DNA of 63,004 bases from an uncultured Saprospiraceae bacterium. Lineage in GTDB: Bacteria; Bacteroidota; Bacteroidia; Chitinophagales; Saprospiraceae. The translations under genes and the position numbers were made by a program. Shown piece by piece: positions 1 through 8,268 of the stretch. The stretch is from NCBI GenBank assembly GCA_937921825.1, contig CAKZVK010000059.1, positions 1 through 63,004 of the forward strand. The letters are read 5' to 3'. Below the pieces are notes generated by a model, which saw nothing but the letters and a program-made list of their open reading frames with translations, had not been told where the DNA came from and made no database searches. Position 1 is the stretch's first letter. The number at the start of each line of letters is the position of its first letter.

Positions 1-2
1 CT

Positions 3-191
3 ACGAATGATGATATTTCCAGATCTGGTTATTTAGTAGAGCCGGCAGTAAGCTTTACAACCTGTGGCTCTAAACTCTCTTATACGTTTGAATTAGGGTC
101 TGCAGTCTATCCTGAGGATATATTAGGCTCACTAGTTATTAACGCATATCTCTCCTTCGGTGTTAATTATTGTTTGACTTGTAAGAACTAG
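3..191 (+). CDS. C-terminal fragment of a probable outer-membrane beta-barrel protein (partial)
   Basis: Frame 3 is open from the window edge to a TAG at 189-191 and gives 62 residues. The fragment alternates hydrophobic and polar residues in strand-like runs (YLVEPAVSFTT, KLSYTFELG, LVINAYLSFGVNY) and ends shortly after an aromatic-rich strand. This is typical of the last strands of an outer-membrane barrel, although the final residues CLTCKN are unusual for a barrel end. The start and most of the protein lie outside the window, so no family can be named. It converges on the ferredoxin gene, with about 20 bp between the two stops. Confidence 0.45.
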   Translation, partial: TNDDISRSGYLVEPAVSFTTCGSKLSYTFELGSAVYPEDILGSLVINAYLSFGVNYCLTCKN

Positions 192-213
192 TCATGAAGT
201 TGTGTGGTAGTAC

Positions 214-540
214 TTAGCTTACTGGTGCGAGCTTAACTTTTATACCATCAATTTTTTCATTGATTTTGATCTGGCAACTTAGACGTGAATTGTCTTCTAC
301 AAAAAAGGCCTGATCTAGCATGTCTTCTTCATCTTCCGACTGCTCCGGTAGCTCATGCTCAGATTCCACATAACAGTGACAAGAAGCACAGAGTGCCATT
401 CCTCCACAGGTGCCCTCTACAGGAAGTTCGTAAGACTTGAGCACCTCCATGAGATTGAGATTCATGTCAGTAGGGGCTTCCAGTTTATGCTCTTGGCCTT
501 CTCGATCGGTGACTGTCAGTTTTATATTAGTGTCTTCCAT
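214..540 (-). CDS. 2Fe-2S ferredoxin, adrenodoxin type
   Basis: A 108-residue soluble electron carrier. Cys45, Cys51, Cys54 and Cys89 form the C-x5-C-x2-C...C pattern that binds one 2Fe-2S cluster in vertebrate/bacterial-type ferredoxins (Fdx, adrenodoxin); Cys56 is an extra cysteine in the loop (CASCHCY). The protein is acidic, as usual for a docking electron donor. Its ATG at 538-540 directly follows the stop codon of the reductase gene at 541-543, so the two are almost certainly one transcript read reductase then ferredoxin. The pair probably moves electrons from NADPH to an unidentified acceptor such as an Fe-S assembly machine, a P450 or a desaturase; nothing nearby names the acceptor. 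Confidence 0.88.
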   Translation of the reverse strand: MEDTNIKLTVTDREGQEHKLEAPTDMNLNLMEVLKSYELPVEGTCGGMALCASCHCYVESEHELPEQSEDEEDMLDQAFFVEDNSRLSCQIKINEKIDGIKVKLAPVS

Positions 541-1551
541 TTATTTTTCTAGTCCTTCTACTCCTGTCACCGTGGTGTACTTAAAACTCAGCTTCTGATC
601 AGGATATATATACTTGAATGCAGATTGTACCATCAAAGTTCCTTCATGGAAGCCGCAGAGGATTAATTTTAGTTTACCCGTGTAGGTATTAATATCACCG
701 ATGGCATAGATACCTGGAATATTGGTGCTGTAGTCTTCAGTATCGACCTCTATGGCACTTTTAGAGATACCAAGATTCCAATCGGCAATAGGTCCTAGCT
801 TGGGAGTCAATCCGAAGAGTGGAATGAAGTTATCTACTTCTTTGGTGATTTCTCCAAGTGTCTTACTTTTTATCACCACAGATTGGAGACTATCTTCACC
901 ATTGACACCTATCGCTTGCGCTTCTGTAATAAGATTGACTTTGCCAGCTTGTGCCAGGGCCATTACTTTTTCTACACTATCGAGGGCTCCTCTGAAGCTG
1001 GTCCGTCTATGAATCAGGGTAATCTCCTTTGCGATATCGGCCAGTTCTATGGTCCAGTCTAAAGCAGAGTCTCCACCTCCTGCAATAAGTATTTTTTTAT
1101 CTCTGAATTTCTCAGGGTCCTTGACCATGTAGTCTACGCCTTTATCTTCAAAGGCCGCTATGCCTTCTATAGGAGGTTTTCGAGGTTCAAATGACCCTAG
1201 ACCGCCAGCAATAGCAATGACGGGAGCTTGGATGACTGTCCCTTTATTAGTAGTCAGTGTAAACTCCTTCTCTCCAGTCTTTTCGATCCTCTCAGCCCTC
1301 TCGCCTAAGGTATAAGTCGGATGGAAAGGTGCTATCTGCTCCTCTAGGTTTTTTACCAGATCTCCGGCAAGGATAGAAGGAAAGCCAGGGATATCGTATA
1401 TCGGTTTCTTAGGGTAGATTTCGCTGAGCTGCCCACCTATCTGTGATAAGGCATCTACAAGATGACATTTAAGCTTAAGCAGACCTGCTTCAAACACAGT
1501 AAAAAGCCCGCATGGCCCTGCCCCAATAATCAATATGTCTGTTTTAATCAT
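541..1551 (-). CDS. Ferredoxin--NADP(+) reductase, thioredoxin-reductase-like (YumC type)
   Basis: A 336-residue flavoenzyme. The N-terminal GAGPCG at residues 10-15 is the FAD-binding Rossmann motif, and a second nucleotide-binding motif, AGGGDSALD, lies near residue 158. GIYAIGDINTYTGK near the C-terminus is the conserved FAD-contact segment. There is no CxxC redox-active disulfide between the two nucleotide motifs, which separates it from true thioredoxin reductase and fits the YumC/TrxR-like ferredoxin-NADP reductase family (usually 330-350 residues). It is transcribed just ahead of the ferredoxin at 214-540, its likely electron partner. The ATG at 1551 is divergent from the AAA ATPase gene at 1682. 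Confidence 0.88.
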   Translation of the reverse strand: MIKTDILIIGAGPCGLFTVFEAGLLKLKCHLVDALSQIGGQLSEIYPKKPIYDIPGFPSILAGDLVKNLEEQIAPFHPTYTLGERAERIEKTGEKEFTLTTNKGTVIQAPVIAIAGGLGSFEPRKPPIEGIAAFEDKGVDYMVKDPEKFRDKKILIAGGGDSALDWTIELADIAKEITLIHRRTSFRGALDSVEKVMALAQAGKVNLITEAQAIGVNGEDSLQSVVIKSKTLGEITKEVDNFIPLFGLTPKLGPIADWNLGISKSAIEVDTEDYSTNIPGIYAIGDINTYTGKLKLILCGFHEGTLMVQSAFKYIYPDQKLSFKYTTVTGVEGLEK

Positions 1552-1681
1552 GCCGCAAAATTATTCTATTTATTACTAATAGAAGAACTTCAATATTGTT
1601 TGCTAAAGTGGCCATATTTGATAGTTTTCAAAATGGTATATTAGTGCATAACTAAGCTCAAAAAAAGTAAATCATATATCC

Positions 1682-3238
1682 ATGCTCGTCAAAACTTATG
1701 CAGCGGCAGTCCAAGGTGTAGAGGCTCAAAAGATAGTGGTAGAAGTCAATGCAGGCGGTACTGTAGCGGCAGGTAAGCAGATGTTTTTTCTGGTCGGATT
1801 ACCGGACAAGGCCGTCAGTGAAGGTTTTCAACGAATGGAAGCAGCCATAAAGAACATCGGGTATAAGCTGCCACGCATGAAGCTGGTTGTCAATCTAGCA
1901 CCGGCAGATATAAGAAAGGAAGGTTCCTCTTACGATCTCCCCATAGCGCTGGGTATCCTAGCAGCCACGAAGCAGATAAATATGGATCTGCTAGAAAAGT
2001 ATATGATCATCGGTGAGCTGGCTTTGGATGGTAGTCTGAGACCTATTAAAGGCGCCTTGCCGATAGCCATACAGGCTCGAAGGGATAAAATGGAAGGGCT
2101 CATCCTGCCTTATCAAAATGCCCAGGAAGCCGCTATAGTCAATGACCTAAAAGTCTATGGTGTTAAGAATCTGAATCAAGCTATTTCCATCCTTCAAGGG
2201 ACTCCAGATATTATTCCTCACGAATATGATACCCGAGAAGAATTCGAAGCTCAGAATAAAATATACAAGGAAGACTTTGCAGATGTCAAAGGTCAAGAGA
2301 ATATAAAACGTTCTCTAGAAATAGCGGCAGCTGGAGGACATAACGTCATACTTATAGGGCCTCCTGGTGCTGGTAAGACCATGCTCGCCAGAAGACTACC
2401 GAGTATACTCCCTCCATTAGATCTCTATGAAGCACTAGAGACGACTAAAATTCATTCTGTCTCAGGGCTGCTAGGTTCAGAGGCGTCCTTGGTGACCAAT
2501 AGACCTTTTAGAGCACCGCATCACACTATCAGTGACGTTGCACTAGTAGGTGGCGGATCTAATCCCAATCCTGGCGAGATATCTCTAGCGCATAATGGAG
2601 TACTGTTTTTAGATGAGTTGCCAGAGTTTAAGAGATCAGTGCTAGAGGTCTTGCGTCAGCCGATGGAACAACGATCTGTAGTCATATCACGTGCTAGAAT
2701 AACTGTAGAGTATCCAGCTAGCTTTATGCTGATTGCCTCTATGAATCCTTGTCCATGTGGGTTCTATAATCATCCTGACAAAGAATGTGTCTGCGGACCT
2801 GGAGTAGTCAAGAAGTATCTGGCCAAGATTTCTGGGCCCTTACTAGATAGGATAGATCTTCATGTGGAAGTCACACCAGTCTCCTATGATGAGCTCGCAG
2901 AGTACAAACCTGCAGAAGTCAATAGTACAGATATTGCTGAACGTGTAGTCAAAGCCCGAAAGATTCAGACTGAGAGATATAAAGAATATAAAGACATCCA
3001 TTCCAATGCTCAGATGCCATCACGCATGGTGAGAGAGGTCTGCTCGATTACACCAGCGGGCACGACTTTACTGAAGACAGCCATGACTAAACTGCAACTC
3101 TCAGCAAGAGCCTTCGATCGTATACTTAAGGTCGCAAGAACAGCTGCGGATCTTTCTGGCTCTGAGGATATACAGATAGAACATCTGGCAGAAGCTATTC
3201 AATATAGAAGTCTGGATAGAGAAGGGTGGTCTGGTTAA
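1682..3238 (+). CDS. YifB/ComM-family Mg-chelatase-like AAA+ ATPase
   Basis: 518 residues, the standard length for YifB/ComM. Residues 1-180 form the ribosomal-S5/Lon-protease-like ChlI domain (AGGTVAAGKQMFFLVGLPD, NLAPADIRKEGSSYDLPIALG). The AAA+ core follows, with Walker A GPPGAGKT near 226-233 and Walker B LFLDELPEF near 312. A Cys cluster (NPCPCGFYNHPDKECVCGP) sits around 358-376, and the C-terminal Mg-chelatase helical domain ends in SLDR. In naturally transformable bacteria ComM is a hexameric helicase that extends branch migration of incoming DNA; elsewhere the role is unclear. Here it stands alone, divergent from the ferredoxin reductase, with no other competence genes in view. Confidence 0.92.
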   Translation: MLVKTYAAAVQGVEAQKIVVEVNAGGTVAAGKQMFFLVGLPDKAVSEGFQRMEAAIKNIGYKLPRMKLVVNLAPADIRKEGSSYDLPIALGILAATKQINMDLLEKYMIIGELALDGSLRPIKGALPIAIQARRDKMEGLILPYQNAQEAAIVNDLKVYGVKNLNQAISILQGTPDIIPHEYDTREEFEAQNKIYKEDFADVKGQENIKRSLEIAAAGGHNVILIGPPGAGKTMLARRLPSILPPLDLYEALETTKIHSVSGLLGSEASLVTNRPFRAPHHTISDVALVGGGSNPNPGEISLAHNGVLFLDELPEFKRSVLEVLRQPMEQRSVVISRARITVEYPASFMLIASMNPCPCGFYNHPDKECVCGPGVVKKYLAKISGPLLDRIDLHVEVTPVSYDELAEYKPAEVNSTDIAERVVKARKIQTERYKEYKDIHSNAQMPSRMVREVCSITPAGTTLLKTAMTKLQLSARAFDRILKVARTAADLSGSEDIQIEHLAEAIQYRSLDREGWSG

Positions 3239-3264
3239 AAGCTAGCCAACTATGGAGCCTGTAA

Positions 3265-3418
3265 TAACTAAGCATATGTTAATAGTTAATGATCTTTAGA
3301 CACTTTAACTACTTATATTTAAGTAGTTATTTGCTATATGTTGTAATTTTAATTAACTTATGAAATATTATGAGTTAGATGCAAATATGGTGCTTAACTA
3401 TTAATACTTAAGCAGTTA
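3265..3418. promoter_or_regulatory. Four 24-bp palindromic operators upstream of hipBA
   Basis: Four sites fit TAACT-N14-AGTTA exactly: 3265-3288, 3306-3329, 3354-3377 and 3395-3418. The second is the strongest, with perfect 10-bp arms (TAACTACTTA / TAAGTAGTTA) around four bases. Start-to-start distances are 41, 48 and 41 bp, so the layout is symmetrical. The last site ends two bases before the hipB ATG at 3421. HipB-type repressors are known to bind several palindromes and repress their own operon, so the likely role is cooperative autorepression. The sequence pattern is seen directly; the protein that binds it is inferred from position. Confidence 0.75.
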
Positions 3419-3420
3419 AA

Positions 3421-3738
3421 ATGGAAAATTGGTTATTCGCAACAGAAAAAGAAATCATTGATCAAATAGGTCAAAAGCTCAAGCAAATCAGACTGCAACA
3501 CAATCTGACTCAGAAACAACTGAGCCTAGATACAGGTCTAAGTGTCTCCACAATAAGCCTTATAGAGCAGGGCAACTCAACATCTCTGGAAAGCCTAATT
3601 AGGATTTTGATAAGATTAAATAGAATAAAGGACTTCGAATCAGTTTTTCGAGTAGGAGAGAATTTGGAACTAAAAATGAAGTTTGAAAAGGCTAGATTAA
3701 AGTCCGAAAGAAAAAGGGCCTCAAGAAAAGTAAAGTAA
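3421..3738 (+). CDS. hipB: HipB-like XRE-family antitoxin/repressor
   Basis: 105 residues. A helix-turn-helix of the Cro/CI (XRE) family spans about residues 17-50 (KLKQIRLQHNLTQKQLSLDT followed by GLSVSTISLIEQGN). The C-terminal 25 residues are very basic (KARLKSERKRASRKVK) and may help DNA or toxin binding. The gene ends one base before the hipA-like gene begins, the classic antitoxin-first arrangement. It should dimerise on the palindromes upstream and neutralise the HipA partner. The module is visibly more AT-rich than the flanking yifB and VPS10 genes, which suggests horizontal acquisition. Confidence 0.85.
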   Translation: MENWLFATEKEIIDQIGQKLKQIRLQHNLTQKQLSLDTGLSVSTISLIEQGNSTSLESLIRILIRLNRIKDFESVFRVGENLELKMKFEKARLKSERKRASRKVK

Positions 3739-3739
3739 G

Positions 3740-5020
3740 ATGTTAGTACAAGTCAAATTGTATGGTGAGTCTTTAGGTACAGTTGATTGGAATGCAAAAA
3801 CTGGAAATTCAATTTTTCAATATTCTGAAAATGCTTACGGTCATCAAAGTGAGCCATCACCAATTCTTATGCCCAAAGAAGGAAAAACCTATGTAACAAA
3901 TAGGGATCATATTAATTTCCACAACTTACCTTACCTATTGTCTGATTCCATGCCAGATGATTTTGGAAATACAATGATGAAAGAATGGCTGAGACAAAAA
4001 AATCTATCATATAATGATATTAATCCTGTAGATAGACTTACTTACGTTGGAAGTAGAGGTATGGGCGCATTAGAATATTTACCTATTAGCCATGATACTT
4101 ATAAAGACTATGTGGTGAATGTGTCGGAGTTGCTAGAGGTTGCAAAATCAGTACTAGAGAAAAAAGAAAGTGCCGAGTATGGAAGTCTTGATAAAGAGAG
4201 CCTAACAAACATTCTTAGAATAGGGACTTCTGTAGGAGGGGCAAGAGCAAAAGCACTTATTGCTATAAAGGAAGATGTGAGCGGAAATATATTGGCAATA
4301 AAATCAGGAGATGTAATCCAATCAGAGGACTATACGTATTGGCTGTTGAAAATTGATGGAGCAAATAAAAAGTCTTTAGGTGAATCTGATGGAGTAGGAA
4401 AGATTGAATACGCTTATTATAAAATGGCAAGGAATTGCAAAATTGATATTTCAGATAGCCGATTATATAAGGAAAAAGAGAGATACCATTTTATGACTAA
4501 GCGATTTGATCGGTCAGATAAAGGAGAAAAATTGCATATGCAAACTTTTGGGTCATTGGTGGGAATTGATTTCAAAACACAAAAGGCAAGTTCATATGAA
4601 ACTTTGTTTAGAACAATGAAAAGACTACAATTGCCTTATTCTCAATTTGAGCAACAATACAGAAGAGCTATATTTAATGTCGTTGCGAGGAACCATGATG
4701 ATCATGTAAAAAACTTTTCTTTTCTTATGGATAGAAAGGGAATGTGGAAAATATCACCAGCATATGATATAACCTATTCATATAAACCAGGTGGTACTTG
4801 GACAGCTGTTCATCAGTCTTCTATAAACGGAAAATATACTGACTTTCATAGGAAGGATTTAGTTGAGTTCGGTGAGCTGTTCGGAATTAAAAAGTGTAAA
4901 CAAATTATTGAGGAAGTTATTGAAAGCGTTTCTCATTGGAAGACGATAGCAAACGAAATAGATATCCCATCGCAAGTCAGAGATGAAATCTATAAAAATT
5001 TGAGACTGAATATTAATTAG
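3740..5020 (+). CDS. hipA: HipA-family serine/threonine kinase toxin
   Basis: 426 residues, full length for HipA (about 430-440). The N-terminal HipA_N/couple domain (LYGESLGTVDW, the PxLMP-like segment near residue 36, then SDSMPDDFGN) precedes the kinase-like HipA_C domain. Key elements are the glycine-rich loop GTSVGGARAKA near 162-172, the catalytic RNHDDHVKNFSF near 317-328 and the metal-binding AYDIT near 344. In E. coli HipA phosphorylates glutamyl-tRNA synthetase and causes persistence; HipA relatives also target other tRNA synthetases, so the target here is unknown. No catalytic residue appears lost, so the toxin is probably active. Tight linkage to hipB and the operator array indicate a complete type II toxin-antitoxin module. 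Confidence 0.88.
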   Translation: MLVQVKLYGESLGTVDWNAKTGNSIFQYSENAYGHQSEPSPILMPKEGKTYVTNRDHINFHNLPYLLSDSMPDDFGNTMMKEWLRQKNLSYNDINPVDRLTYVGSRGMGALEYLPISHDTYKDYVVNVSELLEVAKSVLEKKESAEYGSLDKESLTNILRIGTSVGGARAKALIAIKEDVSGNILAIKSGDVIQSEDYTYWLLKIDGANKKSLGESDGVGKIEYAYYKMARNCKIDISDSRLYKEKERYHFMTKRFDRSDKGEKLHMQTFGSLVGIDFKTQKASSYETLFRTMKRLQLPYSQFEQQYRRAIFNVVARNHDDHVKNFSFLMDRKGMWKISPAYDITYSYKPGGTWTAVHQSSINGKYTDFHRKDLVEFGELFGIKKCKQIIEEVIESVSHWKTIANEIDIPSQVRDEIYKNLRLNIN

Positions 5021-5072
5021 AAATCCATTACAATCTACTTTTTGCATTCTAATTACAAATAGCATTATCGAT

Positions 5073-8000
5073 ATGAAATATTTAATTACTACTCTATTTT
5101 TTCTGTCATTCCCTTTTATGGCAACCACTCAAAAAGCAACTACTCTGAAAGCTTCAGGAGAGGAAGTGTACTCTTCAGTCAAGTGGCGTCACATAGGCCC
5201 TTATCGGGGTGGACGTTCATGTGCTGTGACAGGAGTAGCGGGCAAACCCAATCTCTACTACTTTGGATCTACAGGTGGAGGCGTATGGAAGACTACAGAT
5301 GGAGGACAGTCTTGGAATAATATTTCTGATGGCTACTTTGGAGGGTCCATAGGATCTATAGCTGTCGCAGAATCAGATAATAATGTTATCTATGTCGGGG
5401 GAGGTGAGAAGACCGTGAGAGGTAATGTTTCTTTTGGTTATGGTATATGGAAATCTGTAGATGCTGGTAAGACTTGGACGAGTAAAGGCTTAGATAAATC
5501 TAGACACGTGTCTAGACTCAGAATAAATCCTAATGATCCCAATATTGTCTATGCAGCAGTCATGGGTAATCTCTTTGCGGATGGTCCTGAAAGAGGTGTC
5601 TATAAATCGATAGATGGAGGTGACAACTGGAAAAAAGTATTATATGCTAATCCCGGTGCGGGAGCAGTAGATTTAATTATAGATCCCAATAACCCACGTA
5701 TCTTGTATGCGACGACATGGAAGATCAGAAGAACACCTTACTCCTTGTCTAGTGGTGGTGAGGGTTCGGCTCTGTGGAAGAGTACAGATAGTGGGGAGAC
5801 CTGGGAGAATATCTCCGAGAATAAGGGTCTTCCTACAGGCGTATGGGGCATCAGCGGTGTGACTGTCTCTCCTCAGAACTCTGACCGCGTATGGGCGATC
5901 ATAGAAAACAAGGAGGGTGGGGTATATCGGTCTGATGATGCTGGTAAGACCTGGAATAAATTAAATTCTGATAGAGCACTGAGGCAGAGAGCTTGGTATT
6001 ATACACGAATCTATGCTGATACTGAAGATGAGGATGTCGTCTATGTTGTAAATGTCAACTATCAGAAATCCAAAGATGGCGGCAAGACTTTTACCAGTGC
6101 CAGAGCCCCACATGGAGATCATCATGATCTATGGATAGATCCTAATAATTCTGAGCGGATGATTATCGGAGATGATGGAGGTGCACAAGTCAGTTATGAT
6201 GGTGGGGACAATTGGTCTACTTATCATAATCAGCCGACTGCACAATTTTATAGGGTGACGACAGATGACCATTTCCCCTATCGTATCTATGCAGCACAGC
6301 AAGATAATTCTACGATTAGAATCTCACATAGAACCAGTGGAGGAGCCATAGGCGAAGCAGATTGGGAACGAACAGCAGGAGGAGAGTCAGCGCATATCGC
6401 TATAGATCCGACAGATAACGATGTCGTATATGGTGGTAGCTACGATGGATTTCTGACTCGACTAGATCATAAGACGGGGCAGACCAGAGCTATTAATGTC
6501 TGGCCAGATAATCCGATGGGTCATGGCGCTGAAGGTATGAAGTATCGTTTCCAATGGAATTTTCCGATCTTCTTTTCTAAGCATGATCCTAATAAATTAT
6601 ATACCGTATCAGATCGTGTGCATCTATCGACTGACGAAGGACAAACATGGAAAATCATAAGCCCAGATCTCACTCGAAATGATCCAGAAAAATTGAAATC
6701 ATCTGGTGGACCCATTACCCAAGATAATACCAGTGTAGAATATTACTGTACCATTTTTGCAGCCCAGGAATCACCGCTGAAAGAAGGTCTGATATGGGTA
6801 GGATCTGATGATGGCTTGATTCATCTGACGAAAGATGGAGGAGAGAACTGGACTAACATCACACCTTCTAATATGCCGAAGTGGCTGATGATAAATTGTA
6901 TAGAGCCGGACCCTCATAATGAAGCCTCTTGTTATGTTGCAGGGACCCTTTATAAGGCTGGCGATTTTAAGCCCTATATCTATAAGACAGATAATTATGG
7001 TGCAAGCTGGAAAAAGATTACTAATGGGATTCCAAGTGAGCATTTTACAAGAGCAGTAAGAGTAGACCCACTTAAGGCTGGAGTATTATATGCTGGTACA
7101 GAAACAGGTATGTATGTCTCTCATAATGATGGCCAAGCATGGAAGCCACTGCAACTGAATCTGCCTATAGTGCCTATCACAGATCTCGTCATCAAGAATG
7201 ATGATTTGATTGCTTCTACACAAGGCCGGGGCATCTGGATACTTGATGACTTGCATGTGATCAGAGCGGCAGAAGGACTAAGTGAGGATAAGCATCATTT
7301 GTTTGAGCCAGGAACTGTATACAGAATGAAAGGCCAGCAGAATAAGAAGGCCAAGGGACAAGGCATGAATCATCCTGGAGGCGTTAACGTACACTATTAT
7401 CTTAAAGATATAGATGCCAAAAAAGATTCTGTCGTTCTTTCATTTGTAGATAAGCAAGGTTCTATTCTACGTTCATTTTCTAATAAGGCTAAAGAGAAGA
7501 AAGATACCTTAGAGCTTAAGCAAGGGGCTAATACTTTCAACTGGAATATGCAGACAGCCGATGCTCAGAAATTCAAGGGCATGGTCTTTTGGTGGGGATC
7601 CCTAGCTGGACCTAAAGTAGTGCCAGGTAACTACTCCGTAGAGCTCTCTGTAAATGGGACTAAGCAAAGCCAGAATTTCGAAATCAAAAAAGATCCTAGA
7701 GTTACCTATAGTCAAGACGAATTAATATCTCAGTATCGATTTATCACCCAAGTGAATGCGAAAGTATCCGAAGCACATGAAGCCATCATAGAAATGCGCA
7801 AGCTGAAAAATCAAATGAAGGCTTTTCAGAAAGATCATGATAACCCAAAAATAAAGCAGAAGATCACTGAGCTAGATTCTTCACTTTTCGAAATAGAGAA
7901 GACATTGTATCAAACTCAAAATAAGAGTAGACAAGATCCGCTTAACTTTCCTATCCGATTGACTAATAAGTTGGCACATTTGAATTCATTGATACAGATG

Positions 8001-8180
8001 AGTGATGGTCCACCTACTGCTTCGATGATCGCAGTAAAAGAAGAACTGACGATAAAAATAGATGAGCAACTAAGTCAATATAAATCAATCAAAGAAAGAG
8101 AAGTAGGACAACTCAATGACTTAATTAGATCACAGATTACAGATTTTATAAAGTTGGATAAGGCGCCAGATAGGCCTTAG
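5073..8180 (+). CDS. Secreted VPS10/BNR-repeat (sortilin-like) glycosyl-hydrolase-like protein
   Basis: 1035 residues beginning with a signal peptide (MKYLITTLFFLSFPFMATTQ). Residues about 30-720 form a long beta-propeller region with many Asp-box/BNR motifs (GVWKTTDGGQSW, IWKSVDAGKTW, VYKSIDGGDNW, YRSDDAGKTW), the signature of VPS10/sortilin and sialidase-type propellers. Homologous long proteins in Bacteroidota are annotated as glycosyl hydrolases, but I see no assigned catalytic residues. After the propeller comes a beta-sandwich-like segment, then a coiled helical tail (about 880-1030). No T9SS sorting domain is present at the C-terminus (ends KAPDRP), so it is probably periplasmic or exported another way. 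It stands alone and is followed by a bidirectional terminator. Confidence 0.85.
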   Translation: MKYLITTLFFLSFPFMATTQKATTLKASGEEVYSSVKWRHIGPYRGGRSCAVTGVAGKPNLYYFGSTGGGVWKTTDGGQSWNNISDGYFGGSIGSIAVAESDNNVIYVGGGEKTVRGNVSFGYGIWKSVDAGKTWTSKGLDKSRHVSRLRINPNDPNIVYAAVMGNLFADGPERGVYKSIDGGDNWKKVLYANPGAGAVDLIIDPNNPRILYATTWKIRRTPYSLSSGGEGSALWKSTDSGETWENISENKGLPTGVWGISGVTVSPQNSDRVWAIIENKEGGVYRSDDAGKTWNKLNSDRALRQRAWYYTRIYADTEDEDVVYVVNVNYQKSKDGGKTFTSARAPHGDHHDLWIDPNNSERMIIGDDGGAQVSYDGGDNWSTYHNQPTAQFYRVTTDDHFPYRIYAAQQDNSTIRISHRTSGGAIGEADWERTAGGESAHIAIDPTDNDVVYGGSYDGFLTRLDHKTGQTRAINVWPDNPMGHGAEGMKYRFQWNFPIFFSKHDPNKLYTVSDRVHLSTDEGQTWKIISPDLTRNDPEKLKSSGGPITQDNTSVEYYCTIFAAQESPLKEGLIWVGSDDGLIHLTKDGGENWTNITPSNMPKWLMINCIEPDPHNEASCYVAGTLYKAGDFKPYIYKTDNYGASWKKITNGIPSEHFTRAVRVDPLKAGVLYAGTETGMYVSHNDGQAWKPLQLNLPIVPITDLVIKNDDLIASTQGRGIWILDDLHVIRAAEGLSEDKHHLFEPGTVYRMKGQQNKKAKGQGMNHPGGVNVHYYLKDIDAKKDSVVLSFVDKQGSILRSFSNKAKEKKDTLELKQGANTFNWNMQTADAQKFKGMVFWWGSLAGPKVVPGNYSVELSVNGTKQSQNFEIKKDPRVTYSQDELISQYRFITQVNAKVSEAHEAIIEMRKLKNQMKAFQKDHDNPKIKQKITELDSSLFEIEKTLYQTQNKSRQDPLNFPIRLTNKLAHLNSLIQMSDGPPTASMIAVKEELTIKIDEQLSQYKSIKEREVGQLNDLIRSQITDFIKLDKAPDRP

Positions 8181-8215
8181 AAGGCGGTAAAGAATAGGTT
8201 CAGTGTATATTGAAA

Positions 8216-8250
8216 AATACCATCTTAGGCTACTTGCTTAAGATGGTATT
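8216..8250. terminator. Bidirectional hairpin between convergent genes
   Basis: The arms AATACCATCTTA (8216-8227) and TAAGATGGTATT (8239-8250) are perfect reverse complements of 12 bp around an 11-base loop. The hairpin sits between the stop of the VPS10 gene (8180) and the stop of the convergent T9SS cargo gene (8269). There is only a short A/T tract on either side, so it is probably a modest bidirectional terminator. Confidence 0.7.
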
Positions 8251-8268
8251 CTGGTTTATATCTCTATG

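Noticed and set aside
3240-5020. HipBA as part of a prophage or island
   Set aside because: No integrase, phage gene or attachment-like repeat is seen nearby; only the AT richness suggests transfer.
4859-5128. Minus-strand 89-codon frame over the hipA end and VPS10 start
   Set aside because: It lies almost wholly inside hipA and the start of the VPS10 gene, which have clear homologous motifs, and shows no domain of its own.
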